Assembly: GCA_001899255.1 (NCBI GenBank)
Contig: MKVX01000018.1
Location: 1-64,000, forward strand
DNA from: Rhizobiales bacterium 62-47
GTDB lineage: Bacteria > Pseudomonadota > Alphaproteobacteria > Rhizobiales > Xanthobacteraceae
Reading direction: 5' to 3'
Length of the DNA stretch: 64,000 bases
Made by a program: the position numbers and the translations under genes. Positions within the stretch are counted from its first letter, which is position 1, and each line of letters starts with the position of its first letter. The notes beneath the pieces were generated by a model. That model saw only the letters and a program-made list of their open reading frames with translations. It made no database searches and was not told the DNA's origin. This document shows, one piece after another, positions 16,301 to 23,898 of this stretch.

Positions 16301-18947
16301 CATTCACGCCTACCGGCGGCTGATTGACGGTGTTCGCAGAACTGAAGATGACGTCAACCCAATAGTTCGCGCCGCTGGATGCGGTCGACGGGAACGCGTT
16401 GTCGGTGCCGTATGTATAGTAGCCATTGCCCGCCGCAGCCGTCAGTGGGCCGTTGGTATGGGCAGTCGTGAAATAATCAGGGCTGTCGGCATAGTGGCCG
16501 TTGCTGTGATAGCTCGCCACATAGGTCGTTCCGGCAGTGATCGAAATGGGGTTGGCGAACGTAACGGTTTGCCAGCCGCTGTCAGTCTCTTGTGTGAATG
16601 TTGCCGTCGCCAGCAGTGTGCCGGTGCTGCTCCATAGTGAGCCGACGTGGGTGCCACCATCGCCGATGCTCTTGTAATATTTAAGTCCAACGATAGTGCC
16701 GGATTGAGTAGAGCTAAACTTCACGCCCAAGTTGACACCGTTGATATCGGTGTCCGTTAGAATCGAGGGCGTATCGGACGGTGTAAACAAAGTTGCGGTC
16801 GGAGCCGATGCGACTGTAATGAGCGTACCAGCGCTTGGCGTCTCGAGATTGACGCTGTCGTCAACCGCGCGAGATTTGATGTTGTAAGTCCCGCCCGCCA
16901 GCGGCGTGAACGTATAAGACCAGTTCTCGTATCCAGTTGCGCGGTGCCAACTCGTTCCGCCGTCGGTCGATACTTCGACGACCGCGACGATACCGCCGCC
17001 GGTATCGGCAGCTGTGCCGGTAACGGTGATCGGGTGAGCTGCGGTGTACGATCCCGATGTCGTTGGCGATGTGATAGTCGAAACCGGAGCCGTATGATCC
17101 GTCGACTGTGTTGCCGCCGCCAGACTTTGCATGAGAGTCTGCGGCTGAATGCCCATATCCGCGAACAGGTTCACCATTGCCTGCTGCACGTTGGGATCGG
17201 TCGGCGTCGCTTCGTTATCGTGATGCGAATCCAGTCCCCAGGTCCAATAGACGGAGCCTGCGCCGAAAACCAATGCGCCGCTCGGTGCACGGTAGAGCGT
17301 CAGGCTATGCGTCGCGGTGCCGGGACCTGTGGTGCTGCCATTGTCGAGCAACAGCGTGTTGACGTCGACTGTCGTCGACGACAGCGCGATCAACCCATCG
17401 GGACGTGAACCGTTATCGAGATCGGAGTCCCACTCGTAGCCGAGCAAATTCGGCGTCAGGGAGTAGACTTGGCCCGGTTGAATGTTGGCAACCGCGGTAT
17501 TGGTCCAGAAGCGGAAGTTGGAGAGATCGTAGGGAATCGTGATGGTATCGAGGCGGTAGGAGTCGACCGTGAAGATCGTGCCGGTCAGCGCGTTCTCCGG
17601 CTTGCCTGCGCCGAATTGCGGATCGCGCCACGTGCCGGTGGTGTTGCCCGGATCGCTATCGGCGTTGTCCCACGTCTCCTTGTAGGAGATCATTGTCTTG
17701 TATGGCGTACCAGTGCCGTCGATGCTCGTCGCCCAGCGTGTCTCCCAATAGACTTCGTTGCCGCTCAGGAATGCCAGGTTGACGCCGGCATCGCGCGCCG
17801 CTTCGACATTGGCGCGCTGATCCGCCGACCAGTATTCGTCATGACCGACCGACAGGAACACCTTGCTGTTGAGCAACTGTGCGCCATCGCGTGCCGTATC
17901 GATGCCGGAAATGTAGTTGACGTCGTATCCGTTCTGCTCAAGCCAACGGATCGTCGGATACTCGGCGCCAAAGATGAAATCCTGCGGACCGGCCGAAAAT
18001 CCACCGTCACGCGTGATGATGGGACGATTGTAGCTGACTGCATCCGCGCGACCGACCCGGCCGCTAGCATCGATGCCGCCGTAGAGATTGTAGCCGCCCC
18101 ACCAGTTATAGGCCTGCCACGTCGTGTCCGATGTCTGGAAAGTAATGTCGCTCGGAGCCTCGTCATCGCGCACGATGAATGGAATCATATTCTGCCCGCC
18201 GGTATCGAGGCGCGTCAGTTCGGCGATATAGACGCCGGACACGGCGTCCATCGGGATGTTCCAGGATGCAGATATGGACCAGTTGCCGGCATCGACAAGT
18301 TTCGTCGTCGGATCGAACAGTGGATTAGGTTGGATTTGAGCCGTCGCAAGATTCTGGTTGATCGTCGCAACCTTGCGTGCGCCATCCCCGTTGTAGTAGC
18401 CGAGCCGATAGATATCGATGCGATAGTTTTTGGCATCGGTATTGATCTTGAAGTCGACCTTCTGGCCGTGGTCGATCGTGAATTGCGCGGCGTATCCCTC
18501 GATGCTCGAGTCGGCCTGGTCAAACAGCCACTCGCTCTCCGGAGTGCCCTGTTTCATATTCTCCAACACAATGGCGTTTTGCGCGGGGGCGGCCAAAGTC
18601 GAAACGCTCGCCATCATGAGAGTGGGGGCCGCTGTGTTGGTCGACGTGTCTTGCGACGTGTCTGACCGCATCAACGCTGTCACGGAATTGTCTGCGGTCA
18701 TCAACGGGCTGGGGGAGACACCGCTGGCATCCGTCGAGCCGCTCGCGTTGTAGTATTCGAGAACCTTCGGCGCGTAGCCCGATGGCTGCCCGTTAGCGCT
18801 GGACGAACCGCCAGTGCGGATCGAGCAAACTGTGCATGCTCGTCCGGTGCATGAGCCGCACGGCGTTGTCAGTGCTTGCTGCTGCCATTGACTGCTCCAG
18901 GAATCCATCGAGGAATTCACGCTACCCGACGCTTCAGTCGCGCTCAT
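13377..18947 (-). CDS. Large mosaic protein: dimethylformamidase-like domain plus DUF4082 and cadherin/VCBS-like repeats
   Basis: 1856 aa. No classical signal peptide is visible. The N-terminus has a compact four-cysteine cluster (CGSCTGRACTVC, about residues 30-41). Residues about 118-610 resemble the N,N-dimethylformamidase large-subunit fold (WLFDQADSS, VSGVYIAELTR, SVGHDEYWSADQR, FLSGNEVYWETRW). An Ig-like domain follows (SPTTSGSYTAAHPITVTGTA). Then come four DUF4082-like domains (LGVKF..S..G.I.GIKYYKG...TGSLWSSTGTLLATATF) interleaved with five cadherin/VCBS-like domains (LLANDTDPDGDTLTITG), three of them in tandem. This domain mix is typical of big secreted proteins of rhizobia. Export through the nearby type I system is possible, but no RTX end is seen. 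A GAGGG ribosome site precedes the ATG, and a strong terminator follows. Confidence 0.85.
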   Translation of the reverse strand: MSATEASGSVNSSMDSWSSQWQQQALTTPCGSCTGRACTVCSIRTGGSSSANGQPSGYAPKVLEYYNASGSTDASGVSPSPLMTADNSVTALMRSDTSQDTSTNTAAPTLMMASVSTLAAPAQNAIVLENMKQGTPESEWLFDQADSSIEGYAAQFTIDHGQKVDFKINTDAKNYRIDIYRLGYYNGDGARKVATINQNLATAQIQPNPLFDPTTKLVDAGNWSISASWNIPMDAVSGVYIAELTRLDTGGQNMIPFIVRDDEAPSDITFQTSDTTWQAYNWWGGYNLYGGIDASGRVGRADAVSYNRPIITRDGGFSAGPQDFIFGAEYPTIRWLEQNGYDVNYISGIDTARDGAQLLNSKVFLSVGHDEYWSADQRANVEAARDAGVNLAFLSGNEVYWETRWATSIDGTGTPYKTMISYKETWDNADSDPGNTTGTWRDPQFGAGKPENALTGTIFTVDSYRLDTITIPYDLSNFRFWTNTAVANIQPGQVYSLTPNLLGYEWDSDLDNGSRPDGLIALSSTTVDVNTLLLDNGSTTGPGTATHSLTLYRAPSGALVFGAGSVYWTWGLDSHHDNEATPTDPNVQQAMVNLFADMGIQPQTLMQSLAAATQSTDHTAPVSTITSPTTSGSYTAAHPITVTGTAADTGGGIVAVVEVSTDGGTSWHRATGYENWSYTFTPLAGGTYNIKSRAVDDSVNLETPSAGTLITVASAPTATLFTPSDTPSILTDTDINGVNLGVKFSSTQSGTIVGLKYYKSIGDGGTHVGSLWSSTGTLLATATFTQETDSGWQTVTFANPISITAGTTYVASYHSNGHYADSPDYFTTAHTNGPLTAAAGNGYYTYGTDNAFPSTASSGANYWVDVIFSSANTVNQPPVGVNDDGFAVTSNTPITFAASTLLANDTDPNGDILSISGVGAASGGTVSFNSQTNVITFTPSPNYVGPASFGYSISDGRGGTGSAIVNMAVLNPQSEVTLFSSSDTPAVASDPDNVQVNLGVRFTSSSNGVIEGIKFYKGSGDLGTHTGSLWSSTGALLATATFVNETASGWQTVVFSNPVSITAGTTYVASFHSNGHYTSTSNYFSTNHVSGVLTAPAGSNGVYAYGNSNLFPTSTYGATNYWVDVVFSSNTGTINHVPVANNDSGFTTPQDNTLTIAASALLANDTDPDGDTLTITGAGVGVNGTAGYVMNTNSVTFTPTPGYTGPASFTYAISDGHGGTANATVNLTVVASGNHPPVAVADSGFTTTTNTAVTIAASALLANDTDQDGNTLVITGANGGINGTAVFNAQTNTVTFTPTTGYTGPASFNYSISDGAGGTASAVVSLNVNAPPNRPPVANNDSGFTVTQDATLSLPASSLLANDTDPDGDTVTITGIVSGSAVNGTATFNAQTNAITFVPTAGYTGPASFGYAVSDGHGGTASATVTLNVSTPTVSLFSSSSTPSSTSDPDSVQVNLGVKFVASSNGTITGIKYYKGANDTGTHTGTLWSSTGTALATTTFTNETASGWQYATFSSPIAITAGTTYVASFHSNGHYTSTSGYFSTSYTNGPLTAPASGNGVYAYGNANLFPSSTYGATNYWVDVTFSPASAAPNQSPIANNDSGYSTTQNTILSISASSLLANDSDPDGDPLSITGVSGGTHGTVAFNASTNTVTFTPDTGYTGAAAFNYTISDGRGGTASASAALTVNPPSTTTYSLFSASSTPALVSVNDPNPVELGVKFQASSNGDITGIRFYKGAANIGTHTADLWTATGTLLATATFTNETASGWQQVTFSNPVSITAGTTYIASYHTSGNYAADPNFFANSLTNGPLSAPSSSSSGGNGVYAYGSTSLFPSNTYNSTSYGVDVLFRPQLAA

Positions 18948-19349
18948 GAGGCCAGCCCTCGCATAATCATCAAAGTGAAAATTTCATTAAATGGTACTTG
19001 TGCAATTAAATATATAAACTGTTTCTAAATAATAAGTCATCCGATAAATTAAATGAAAGGTGCTTTTTCGCTCGGCAGAAAGCAGGGGTCTTATGGTTAA
19101 CGGCGGCGTGGGATTTCGCGCTTCAATCCGAAGATATTCCTCAGCCGCGAAAGGAGCCGGCAAGCTACGTTGAACGAGGGCACGATCATCTGTCTGCGCC
19201 ATATGAAGTTTTCGCCGCCGGTAGATCGGGCGCTGTTCGTTAACAAATCGTTGCTGGCTTCCAGGTGGGTTAAGGCTGATGGGTTGTTATCTATTTAATT
19301 ACTTTGTTATTTGAGCTAATAATCCCGACATGATGTTGCAGTCGGAAGT
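18948..19349. other. AT-rich intergenic region without a supported gene
   Basis: 402 bases. Two AT-rich blocks (about 18964-19062 and 19280-19322) flank a more GC-rich core. The core has one protein-like open frame on the plus strand (about 19043-19243, residues such as DIPQPRKEPASYVERGHDHL), but with no usable start codon, so it may be a decayed gene. The block next to 18947 is the likely promoter region of the large mosaic gene. Confidence 0.4.
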
Positions 19350-19898
19350 GTGAGTACCAGTTCGATGGCTCTCGAAATTGCGAAGGTGAGTCGGCCGCGC
19401 GAGCGTCGAAATGATGAGGCCAGGGGTAAAGCGTTCGCGGGGCGGCCGTTGCCTGTTGCTAGCCCGCGGTCCACGCTTGCAATGAGTATTTCGGAAGTCG
19501 CGCTGATGTGGATCTTGCATCAGCACGCGTTATCGGTCGGAAGGCGAAGGGGGGTGCTTTACCAACAGATATCTGACTTCAGCATCACCGTTTTCAAAAC
19601 AATTCTTCGGGATTCGCCTGGGACCAAGCACGAACACCTTTGGATGATCTATTTCAAGGGACTGATCGTTTCCAACACGCATCCGCGGGACGTTATGGTG
19701 GAGGCGATTCATCGTGTGCAGGCGCAGAATTTCGCGATGTGGAGAGCGTCTTTTCGCAATCATGCACCGCTCGCGGGAGATGTTCATGAGCCGCCTCAAA
19801 CGGCAACAATGCCTCAATCGGCCGAACATGCCGATTCAGATGTTCTGCGACAGATCAACACCGCGCTCGGCAACGCGCCAATTGATGCTTCGACCTGA
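19350..19898 (+). CDS. Hypothetical protein
   Basis: 182 aa from a GTG start; an internal ATG at 19482 would give a 139-aa product beginning MSISEVALMWILHQ. The central part (VLYQQISDFSITVFKTILRD, then HEHLWMIYFKGLIVSN and VMVEAIHRVQAQN) reads like a compact helical domain with normal codon use. The ends look unstructured. No family was recognised, no signal peptide or membrane helix. Neighbours give no clue. A minus-strand frame over 19530-19829 is the shadow. Confidence 0.5.
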   Translation: MSTSSMALEIAKVSRPRERRNDEARGKAFAGRPLPVASPRSTLAMSISEVALMWILHQHALSVGRRRGVLYQQISDFSITVFKTILRDSPGTKHEHLWMIYFKGLIVSNTHPRDVMVEAIHRVQAQNFAMWRASFRNHAPLAGDVHEPPQTATMPQSAEHADSDVLRQINTALGNAPIDAST

Positions 19899-20042
19899 TA
19901 CTTGCGAACGCCAAGCTCGCAGGATTGAAGCGGCGATCGACAGGGTGTGAAGACGCGTCGGGCAGTGCGGTTGGGCTGAGGCTTTCTTGATCGGATGTTA
20001 GGTTATCGCGAGTAGTCGTAAGACATAGAGCGCGATGATTGA

Positions 20043-20615
20043 TTGTCGGCGAATGGATTCGGACCTGTGACGATACTCAACAATGAGAAACTTCCGCCCG
20101 TCGGCAACACCGACGCCTGGTTGGCGATTATCAGAGAATTTCTGGCGGCTTTGGCGCGGCGGAAAAAGGAGCAATTCAATCGCCGTGTGTCCATTGGAGA
20201 CCTTTTGACCGAACGCGGCGACAATGCAGCTGCGTATGGTTTCGGTGAAGGCACCACCATGTACGACAACGTCCTCGTGCTTGGTGACGTTAAGGTTGGC
20301 CGGCATACCTGGATCGGGCCGGGATGCATTCTGGACGGATCCGGTGGCGGTTTGGAAATCGGCGACTTTTGTTCGATATCCGCAGGGGTGCAGATTTACA
20401 CGCATCATACTGTCAGGCGGTCCGTCTCGTTAGGTGTCGAACCCGTCGACTACGCGCCGACTAAGATCGGTAATGGCGTCTATATTGGTCCGAATTCAAT
20501 TGTGCAGATGGGCGTGACGATTGGAGACCAGTCGGTGATTGGTTCGAATTCGTTGGTGAACAGAAATATTCCGGCTGGTGTGCGGGCCTATGGTTCGCCG
20601 GCGCGGATACGTTAA
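20043..20615 (+). CDS. Hexapeptide-repeat (left-handed beta-helix) acyltransferase
   Basis: About 190 aa. An N-terminal helical segment is followed by hexapeptide repeats (VKVGRHTWIGPGCILDG, LEIGDFCSISAGVQIYTH, TKIGNGVYIGPNSIVQMGV, TIGDQSVIGSNSLV) and the usual closing loop YGSPARIR. The catalytic His is probably one of the pair in IYTHHTV. The fold is that of the serine/maltose/xenobiotic O-acetyltransferases; the acceptor may be a surface sugar (inference). A stop codon directly precedes the TTG at 20043, so the start is this TTG or the in-frame GTG at 20067; neither has a clear ribosome site. Confidence 0.85.
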   Translation: MSANGFGPVTILNNEKLPPVGNTDAWLAIIREFLAALARRKKEQFNRRVSIGDLLTERGDNAAAYGFGEGTTMYDNVLVLGDVKVGRHTWIGPGCILDGSGGGLEIGDFCSISAGVQIYTHHTVRRSVSLGVEPVDYAPTKIGNGVYIGPNSIVQMGVTIGDQSVIGSNSLVNRNIPAGVRAYGSPARIR

Positions 20616-20782
20616 CGCTCCGGCTATTGCGTTAAGCTACTCGATTAATCTCATTTAATGTTGGAACGTGACGGATTTCGGGGCCCGGAATAAATTGGCG
20701 TCACGAATGTAAGTATCGCGTATTTGCAATCTCTATTTGTATTTCCGAAGTGCGTGACCTTTTTGAATCAGGATTGTGCGTA

Positions 20783-21445
20783 ATGTTTAAGGGCATTTCT
20801 CACGTGCGCGTTGAGGGTGGGAGATTGCTGTTGTCCAAGGACGGGCAACAGGTCGACGATGAATTGGAAGGAGGCGTCTTCCAGTTGCGGGCCACGAGTC
20901 TCGATATGATTGCAAGGACCAGCACAGAGTTCGAGAACAGCTGGCAGGTCGGGAACGAAAAGGTCAACGGCGACCTGTACGTCAGGAACGCCAACTATAT
21001 CGAGATTCCCACATTTCGTCCTGTCAGCGTTGCCGAGCGCGGAGAGGCCAAATTCAATATCCACGCCACGATGGCGTTGACCGATAGCCGGATCTACGGC
21101 TTTCACGGCGAACATTTTGTCGGGCAAGCCGAGCAGATTTTCCTGCACGTTTCGTCTGCCGATCATACCAAAGCGGCTGTGGCCTTTCAGGACGGCGAGC
21201 GTAATCAATCGTGCTCGCTCAATATCTCCGTGCAGCTGAAGCATGATCTGTTTCAATCGACGTTCCGGCCGTTATGGCTCGGTAACCAGCGGGCGACGGT
21301 CGATATCCTCATTGGAATTTGTGGCTTTCAGCACAGCCATGAATCGTTGTCCGATTTCGGAGAAACCCAAAACGTTGTCATGGCAAGCGGCGTGTGGTCG
21401 GCCGAACTAAGGTCGATCATGCTTTCGACGGCGTGCTCAGCCTGA
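20783..21445 (+). CDS. Hypothetical protein
   Basis: 220 aa from ATG 20783, chosen because AGGA (20770-20773) lies 9 nt upstream; a GTG at 20750 would add 11 residues. Predicted as largely beta-strand (HVRVEGGRLLLSKDG, DLYVRNANYIEIPTFRP, SRIYGFHGEHFVGQ, TVDILIGICGF). No signal peptide, membrane segment or known motif. Good codon use and a single uninterrupted frame support a real gene. Function unknown; it stands alone between AT-rich gaps. Confidence 0.7.
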   Translation: MFKGISHVRVEGGRLLLSKDGQQVDDELEGGVFQLRATSLDMIARTSTEFENSWQVGNEKVNGDLYVRNANYIEIPTFRPVSVAERGEAKFNIHATMALTDSRIYGFHGEHFVGQAEQIFLHVSSADHTKAAVAFQDGERNQSCSLNISVQLKHDLFQSTFRPLWLGNQRATVDILIGICGFQHSHESLSDFGETQNVVMASGVWSAELRSIMLSTACSA

Positions 21446-21608
21446 TGCGTGGCACTTGCGTTGCGCATCGACTGCGTTATCGGCGATTTCAGGATGATGC
21501 GGAGTTTAGCCAGCAGGCCGGATTAATGATGTTCGCAGGTTGACGCCGCACATGGTTGAAAGTCGCGACCATCTATCTGATTTTTAATCTTCGGATTTGA
21601 GTGACGAA

Positions 21609-21731
21609 ATGAATATTGAGTTTGTTTTTGCGCTTGTTGCGTTGTCGTGTGCTTTGGGCCTCATTGTGTTTTTCATCGAACGTAGGCGCGATGTGCTGCA
21701 CGGCCGCTACATTCATCGAGGCCAGTTGTGA
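21609..21731 (+). CDS. Small single-pass membrane protein (40 aa)
   Basis: A 40-codon gene. The N-terminus is almost all one hydrophobic helix (VFALVALSCALGLIVFFI, residues 6-23), followed by a basic tail (ERRRDVLHGRYIHRGQL). A purine-rich GAGTGACGAA precedes the ATG. Its TGA overlaps the GTG of the next gene by 3 of 4 nt (GTGA), a layout that speaks for translational coupling and for both genes being real. Function unknown. Confidence 0.6.
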   Translation: MNIEFVFALVALSCALGLIVFFIERRRDVLHGRYIHRGQL

Positions 21732-21931
21732 GTTCTCCAGCCGTCGATATCGATCAAACGGATTTCATGATCGTGTGCGCGAGCTGTGGCAGCGTATCGA
21801 TCAAGTTCGCTTGCACTCGCGAAGCTCCATCGTCGATTGTCGAGTGTGGACGTTGTGGAGCGCCGAGGGGAAGCGCTGCCGCGTTCCGTAATTTGGTTCG
21901 CGACGGCAAAACGCGATTTCTCGAATGCTAG
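21728..21931 (+). CDS. Small zinc-ribbon-like protein (67 aa)
   Basis: 67 aa from a GTG that overlaps the stop of the preceding 40-aa gene. Two CxxC pairs (CASC near residue 17 and CGRC near residue 40) spaced by about 20 residues form a zinc-ribbon-like module; the flanks are TDFMIVCASCGSVSIKF and VECGRCGAPRG. From memory, very similar short proteins (DFIIVC.SCGSLSIK...VECGRCGA.RG) are widespread and uncharacterised in Bradyrhizobium and relatives. Role unknown; a nucleic-acid or metal-binding role is only a guess. Confidence 0.7.
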   Translation: MSSPAVDIDQTDFMIVCASCGSVSIKFACTREAPSSIVECGRCGAPRGSAAAFRNLVRDGKTRFLEC

Positions 21932-22048
21932 CGGGGATCGTTGTCCGGCGACGAGTGGAACGATCGATCACGCAACGTTTCTGGGGCGAGATGATATTGC
22001 GTGGCGCCACGCGGAGGCCGCTTTATCCCAGCCGCGTTGTTTGAGCGC

Positions 22049-22156
22049 TCAGAATCCCAGCAGTGCCAGGCTGACCCAACTGACGGCGAAGATCGAGCCG
22101 GCTGAGGTTATCACGGCGACGAGCGAGATCGAGAGGCGAAGGATTCGACGGGCCAT
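22049..22156 (-). CDS. Very small membrane protein (35 aa)
   Basis: 35 codons, ATG at 22156. A basic start (MARRILRL) is followed by one long hydrophobic stretch to the end (SISLVAVITSAGSIFAVSW, then VSLALLGF), consistent with a single- or hairpin-helix inner-membrane peptide. GGAG lies 4 nt before the ATG. It follows two other short minus-strand genes and may share their transcript. No function known. Confidence 0.5.
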   Translation of the reverse strand: MARRILRLSISLVAVITSAGSIFAVSWVSLALLGF

Positions 22157-22302
22157 GACGCTCCACCGAAGGTTGTGTTTCTAATGTATCGCGACGCTGG
22201 GTGGGGTCGATGCCCCGCCATTCAATCCGTATGGGTCGCGTGACGGCTCGGGAGGTTCAATCAAATCGAGACCGATCCGCCAGATGGCCCGGTCAGCCGA
22301 CG

Positions 22303-22491
22303 TCAGTCGTTGACTGCTTTCTTGTAGATCCAGCGACGCCCGTCGTGGCGGCGCCAGACCCGTCCGTACAGCAGTCGGCCAGTGATCGACCGCCTTGGCA
22401 CGATCACCGTCCAAAGATGCCAGACCTCCGCCCACGCCGGCTTCGGCTGAGGGCTAAGAATTTGAAGCGTTCGCTGACGATCTGCGATCAT
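22303..22491 (-). CDS. Small conserved hypothetical protein (62 aa)
   Basis: 62 aa, with GGAG 8 nt before the ATG. The core VIVPRRSITGRLLYGRVWRR followed by DGRRWIYKK is basic and aromatic and, from memory, recurs in short uncharacterised proteins of Bradyrhizobiaceae. Soluble, possibly nucleic-acid binding by composition (inference). It lies 11 nt after the 60-aa gene on the same strand. Confidence 0.6.
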   Translation of the reverse strand: MIADRQRTLQILSPQPKPAWAEVWHLWTVIVPRRSITGRLLYGRVWRRHDGRRWIYKKAVND

Positions 22492-22502
22492 TTCAACCGC
22501 TC

Positions 22503-22685
22503 CTAGGATCTCGTATCGCTCCGTCGGCCAGTCTGCTGGTGTTTGTGGGCAAGAGCTTCCTCAGCGGCCTTAACCTGGGCGCGAAGCTTGATTAACTCAC
22601 GAAGGCTTTCTTCAAGCGACCGGGCGAGTTTCAAGGATCTCGCTTGCTGATCGTTCGAGCCGAAATTGGCATTGGAGAAATTCAT
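22503..22685 (-). CDS. Small coiled-coil protein (60 aa)
   Basis: 60 aa with a helical heptad-rich middle (ARSLEESLRELIKLRAQVKA, about residues 21-40, continuing AEEALAHKHQQ) and a polar tail. It fits a short coiled coil. No strong ribosome site. It probably starts a small minus-strand operon with the 62-aa gene 11 nt downstream. Function unknown. Confidence 0.5.
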   Translation of the reverse strand: MNFSNANFGSNDQQARSLKLARSLEESLRELIKLRAQVKAAEEALAHKHQQTGRRSDTRS

Positions 22686-23074
22686 TTGCTTGAACCAACG
22701 ATGTCGCGTGACACAAATGCCGCCAGAAATACTGCGTACCTGATGGCTTAACTGGTGAACTCCGAGCGTAAAAAATGCTCGGTGGCGTCACACTAGCCGA
22801 GCACTGCGAGGGGGCAACGAAACTCGCTTGTTAAGCTGAATAGGCGCGTTCGAGGTTAAATCTGGAACCAGCCTGTTTCCGCACACGACGTTCGTGCGTC
22901 GACTCTTCGAACGCTGGCGAAAGACAGCAACCGTCAGTGACGGACTCTTCGTCCGGCTGTCAGACCGCGAGATCGAGATGGAATGGATTGCGAAGCAGTT
23001 GGTCTACGTCGACGCTTTCGCCACGACATAGGCGCGATGGCGAAGGTTCATTGCTGGAGAAGGCACCTGAAACG
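22686..23074. other. Intergenic stretch with one doubtful 45-codon frame
   Basis: No well-supported gene. A plus-strand frame 22894-23031 (GTG start, residues including LFVRLSDREIEMEWIAKQLV) reads like protein but has no ribosome site; it could be a tiny gene or a remnant. The rest holds nothing recognised. Confidence 0.3.
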
Positions 23075-23100
23075 AAAAAGGCCGCCAACTTGTGCGGCCT
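23075..23100 (-). terminator. Rho-independent terminator after the 51-aa gene
   Basis: On the minus strand AGGCCGC (23100-23094) pairs with GCGGCCT (23085-23079) around an 8-nt loop and leads into T5 (23079-23075). It lies about 70 nt after the stop at 23170. Confidence 0.65.
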
Positions 23101-23169
23101 CGGAGGCTGGGTGGGCGAAACATTCAGTTATCGAACTGATGATCTCATCCACTTGAACCACACAGCGTG

Positions 23170-23325
23170 TCAGGCGCGCATCCGCTTGCGACGCGCCGGC
23201 CGCCGACGCCGGGCAGAAAGTTGCGCCTTCCGGAACTTATCGCGAAGCTGATTCAGCTGATACAGCTCATTGGCCAGATTGGTGGTGTGCAGAGTGATTG
23301 TGGCGAGGCGCTGCTCTGGAGACAT
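23170..23325 (-). CDS. Small basic hypothetical protein (51 aa)
   Basis: 51 codons, ATG at 23325, with AAGGA 9 nt upstream. The N-terminal two thirds form a helix (LATITLHTTNLANELYQLNQ, then LRDKFRKAQLSA) and the end is a run of arginines and lysines (RRRRPARRKRMRA). A terminator follows. Its size, clear ribosome site and terminator support a real gene. Function unknown; the basic tail suggests RNA or DNA contact (inference). Confidence 0.6.
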   Translation of the reverse strand: MSPEQRLATITLHTTNLANELYQLNQLRDKFRKAQLSARRRRPARRKRMRA

Positions 23326-23898
23326 TTGCGTCTATCCTTAAATGGCCGGGCGAAACAATCGCCCAAGTGGTATGTCGTCGAAGCGAATTGAAGGTTCAAA
23401 TCTGATTTCATTTAATTGCTGCTGGCGGTGCGGGCTTAACCCCTGAATGCCGAAAAGGCCTCCTTTAGGTTTTGTTAACCATAACGTACGCAAATAAACG
23501 CATTGAGACAGCGCGCCTAGCTAAAAAAAGTGTTCCACAGCATGAATCACAAATATGTGGCGCGAGGAGTACAGCTACGTCGTTTTTTCCAATCCGTTTC
23601 ATGTAAAGTTGACTTTTAAGTCGCCAAAAGCTCTCGCGAAAACTTCAAATTTTGTCCGATTTCGCGTGGTGATGACATATATGTCGACACCTCGTTTGAG
23701 AGGTCTGCGAATCTGTATCCGACGTGAGCAGGAGAGGTCTTTTACCGTTCCGAAACGCGTCGAGGGTGGATGGCCGGGCTATCAGGTGTTGCTGCCGGTT
23801 GCCGATCCCTGCCTCACCGGTCGCCTGCAGGACGGTTTTCGACGTCAGGATGCGGCTTTTATGCGAGAATGACGTGAAGGGGTGGGGAGGCTTGCTTC
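23326..23898. other. Long intergenic region, no supported gene
   Basis: 573 bases. AT-rich around 23400-23680. A plus-strand frame of 105 codons (23555-23872) has no ribosome site and an uneven composition and is not called. The promoter of the MFS gene (plus) and that of the 51-aa gene (minus) must lie here. GGGGAGG at about 23882-23888 is the ribosome site of the MFS gene. Confidence 0.4.

Noticed and set aside
17469-18665. 398-codon plus-strand frame opposite the mosaic-protein gene
   Set aside because: Shadow of a repeat-rich gene; no motif, no ribosome site, Arg/Ala/Val-rich composition.
13377-18947. Long runs of near-identical DNA repeats taken for a CRISPR or satellite array
   Set aside because: The periodicity is that of 90-150-residue protein domains in one open frame; there are no short direct repeats with unique spacers.
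18987-19202. 71-codon minus-strand frame upstream of the mosaic-protein gene
   Set aside because: Runs through the AT-rich promoter-like block and has no ribosome site.
23555-23872. 105-codon plus-strand frame in the long gap before the MFS gene
   Set aside because: No ribosome site, uneven composition, no family likeness.
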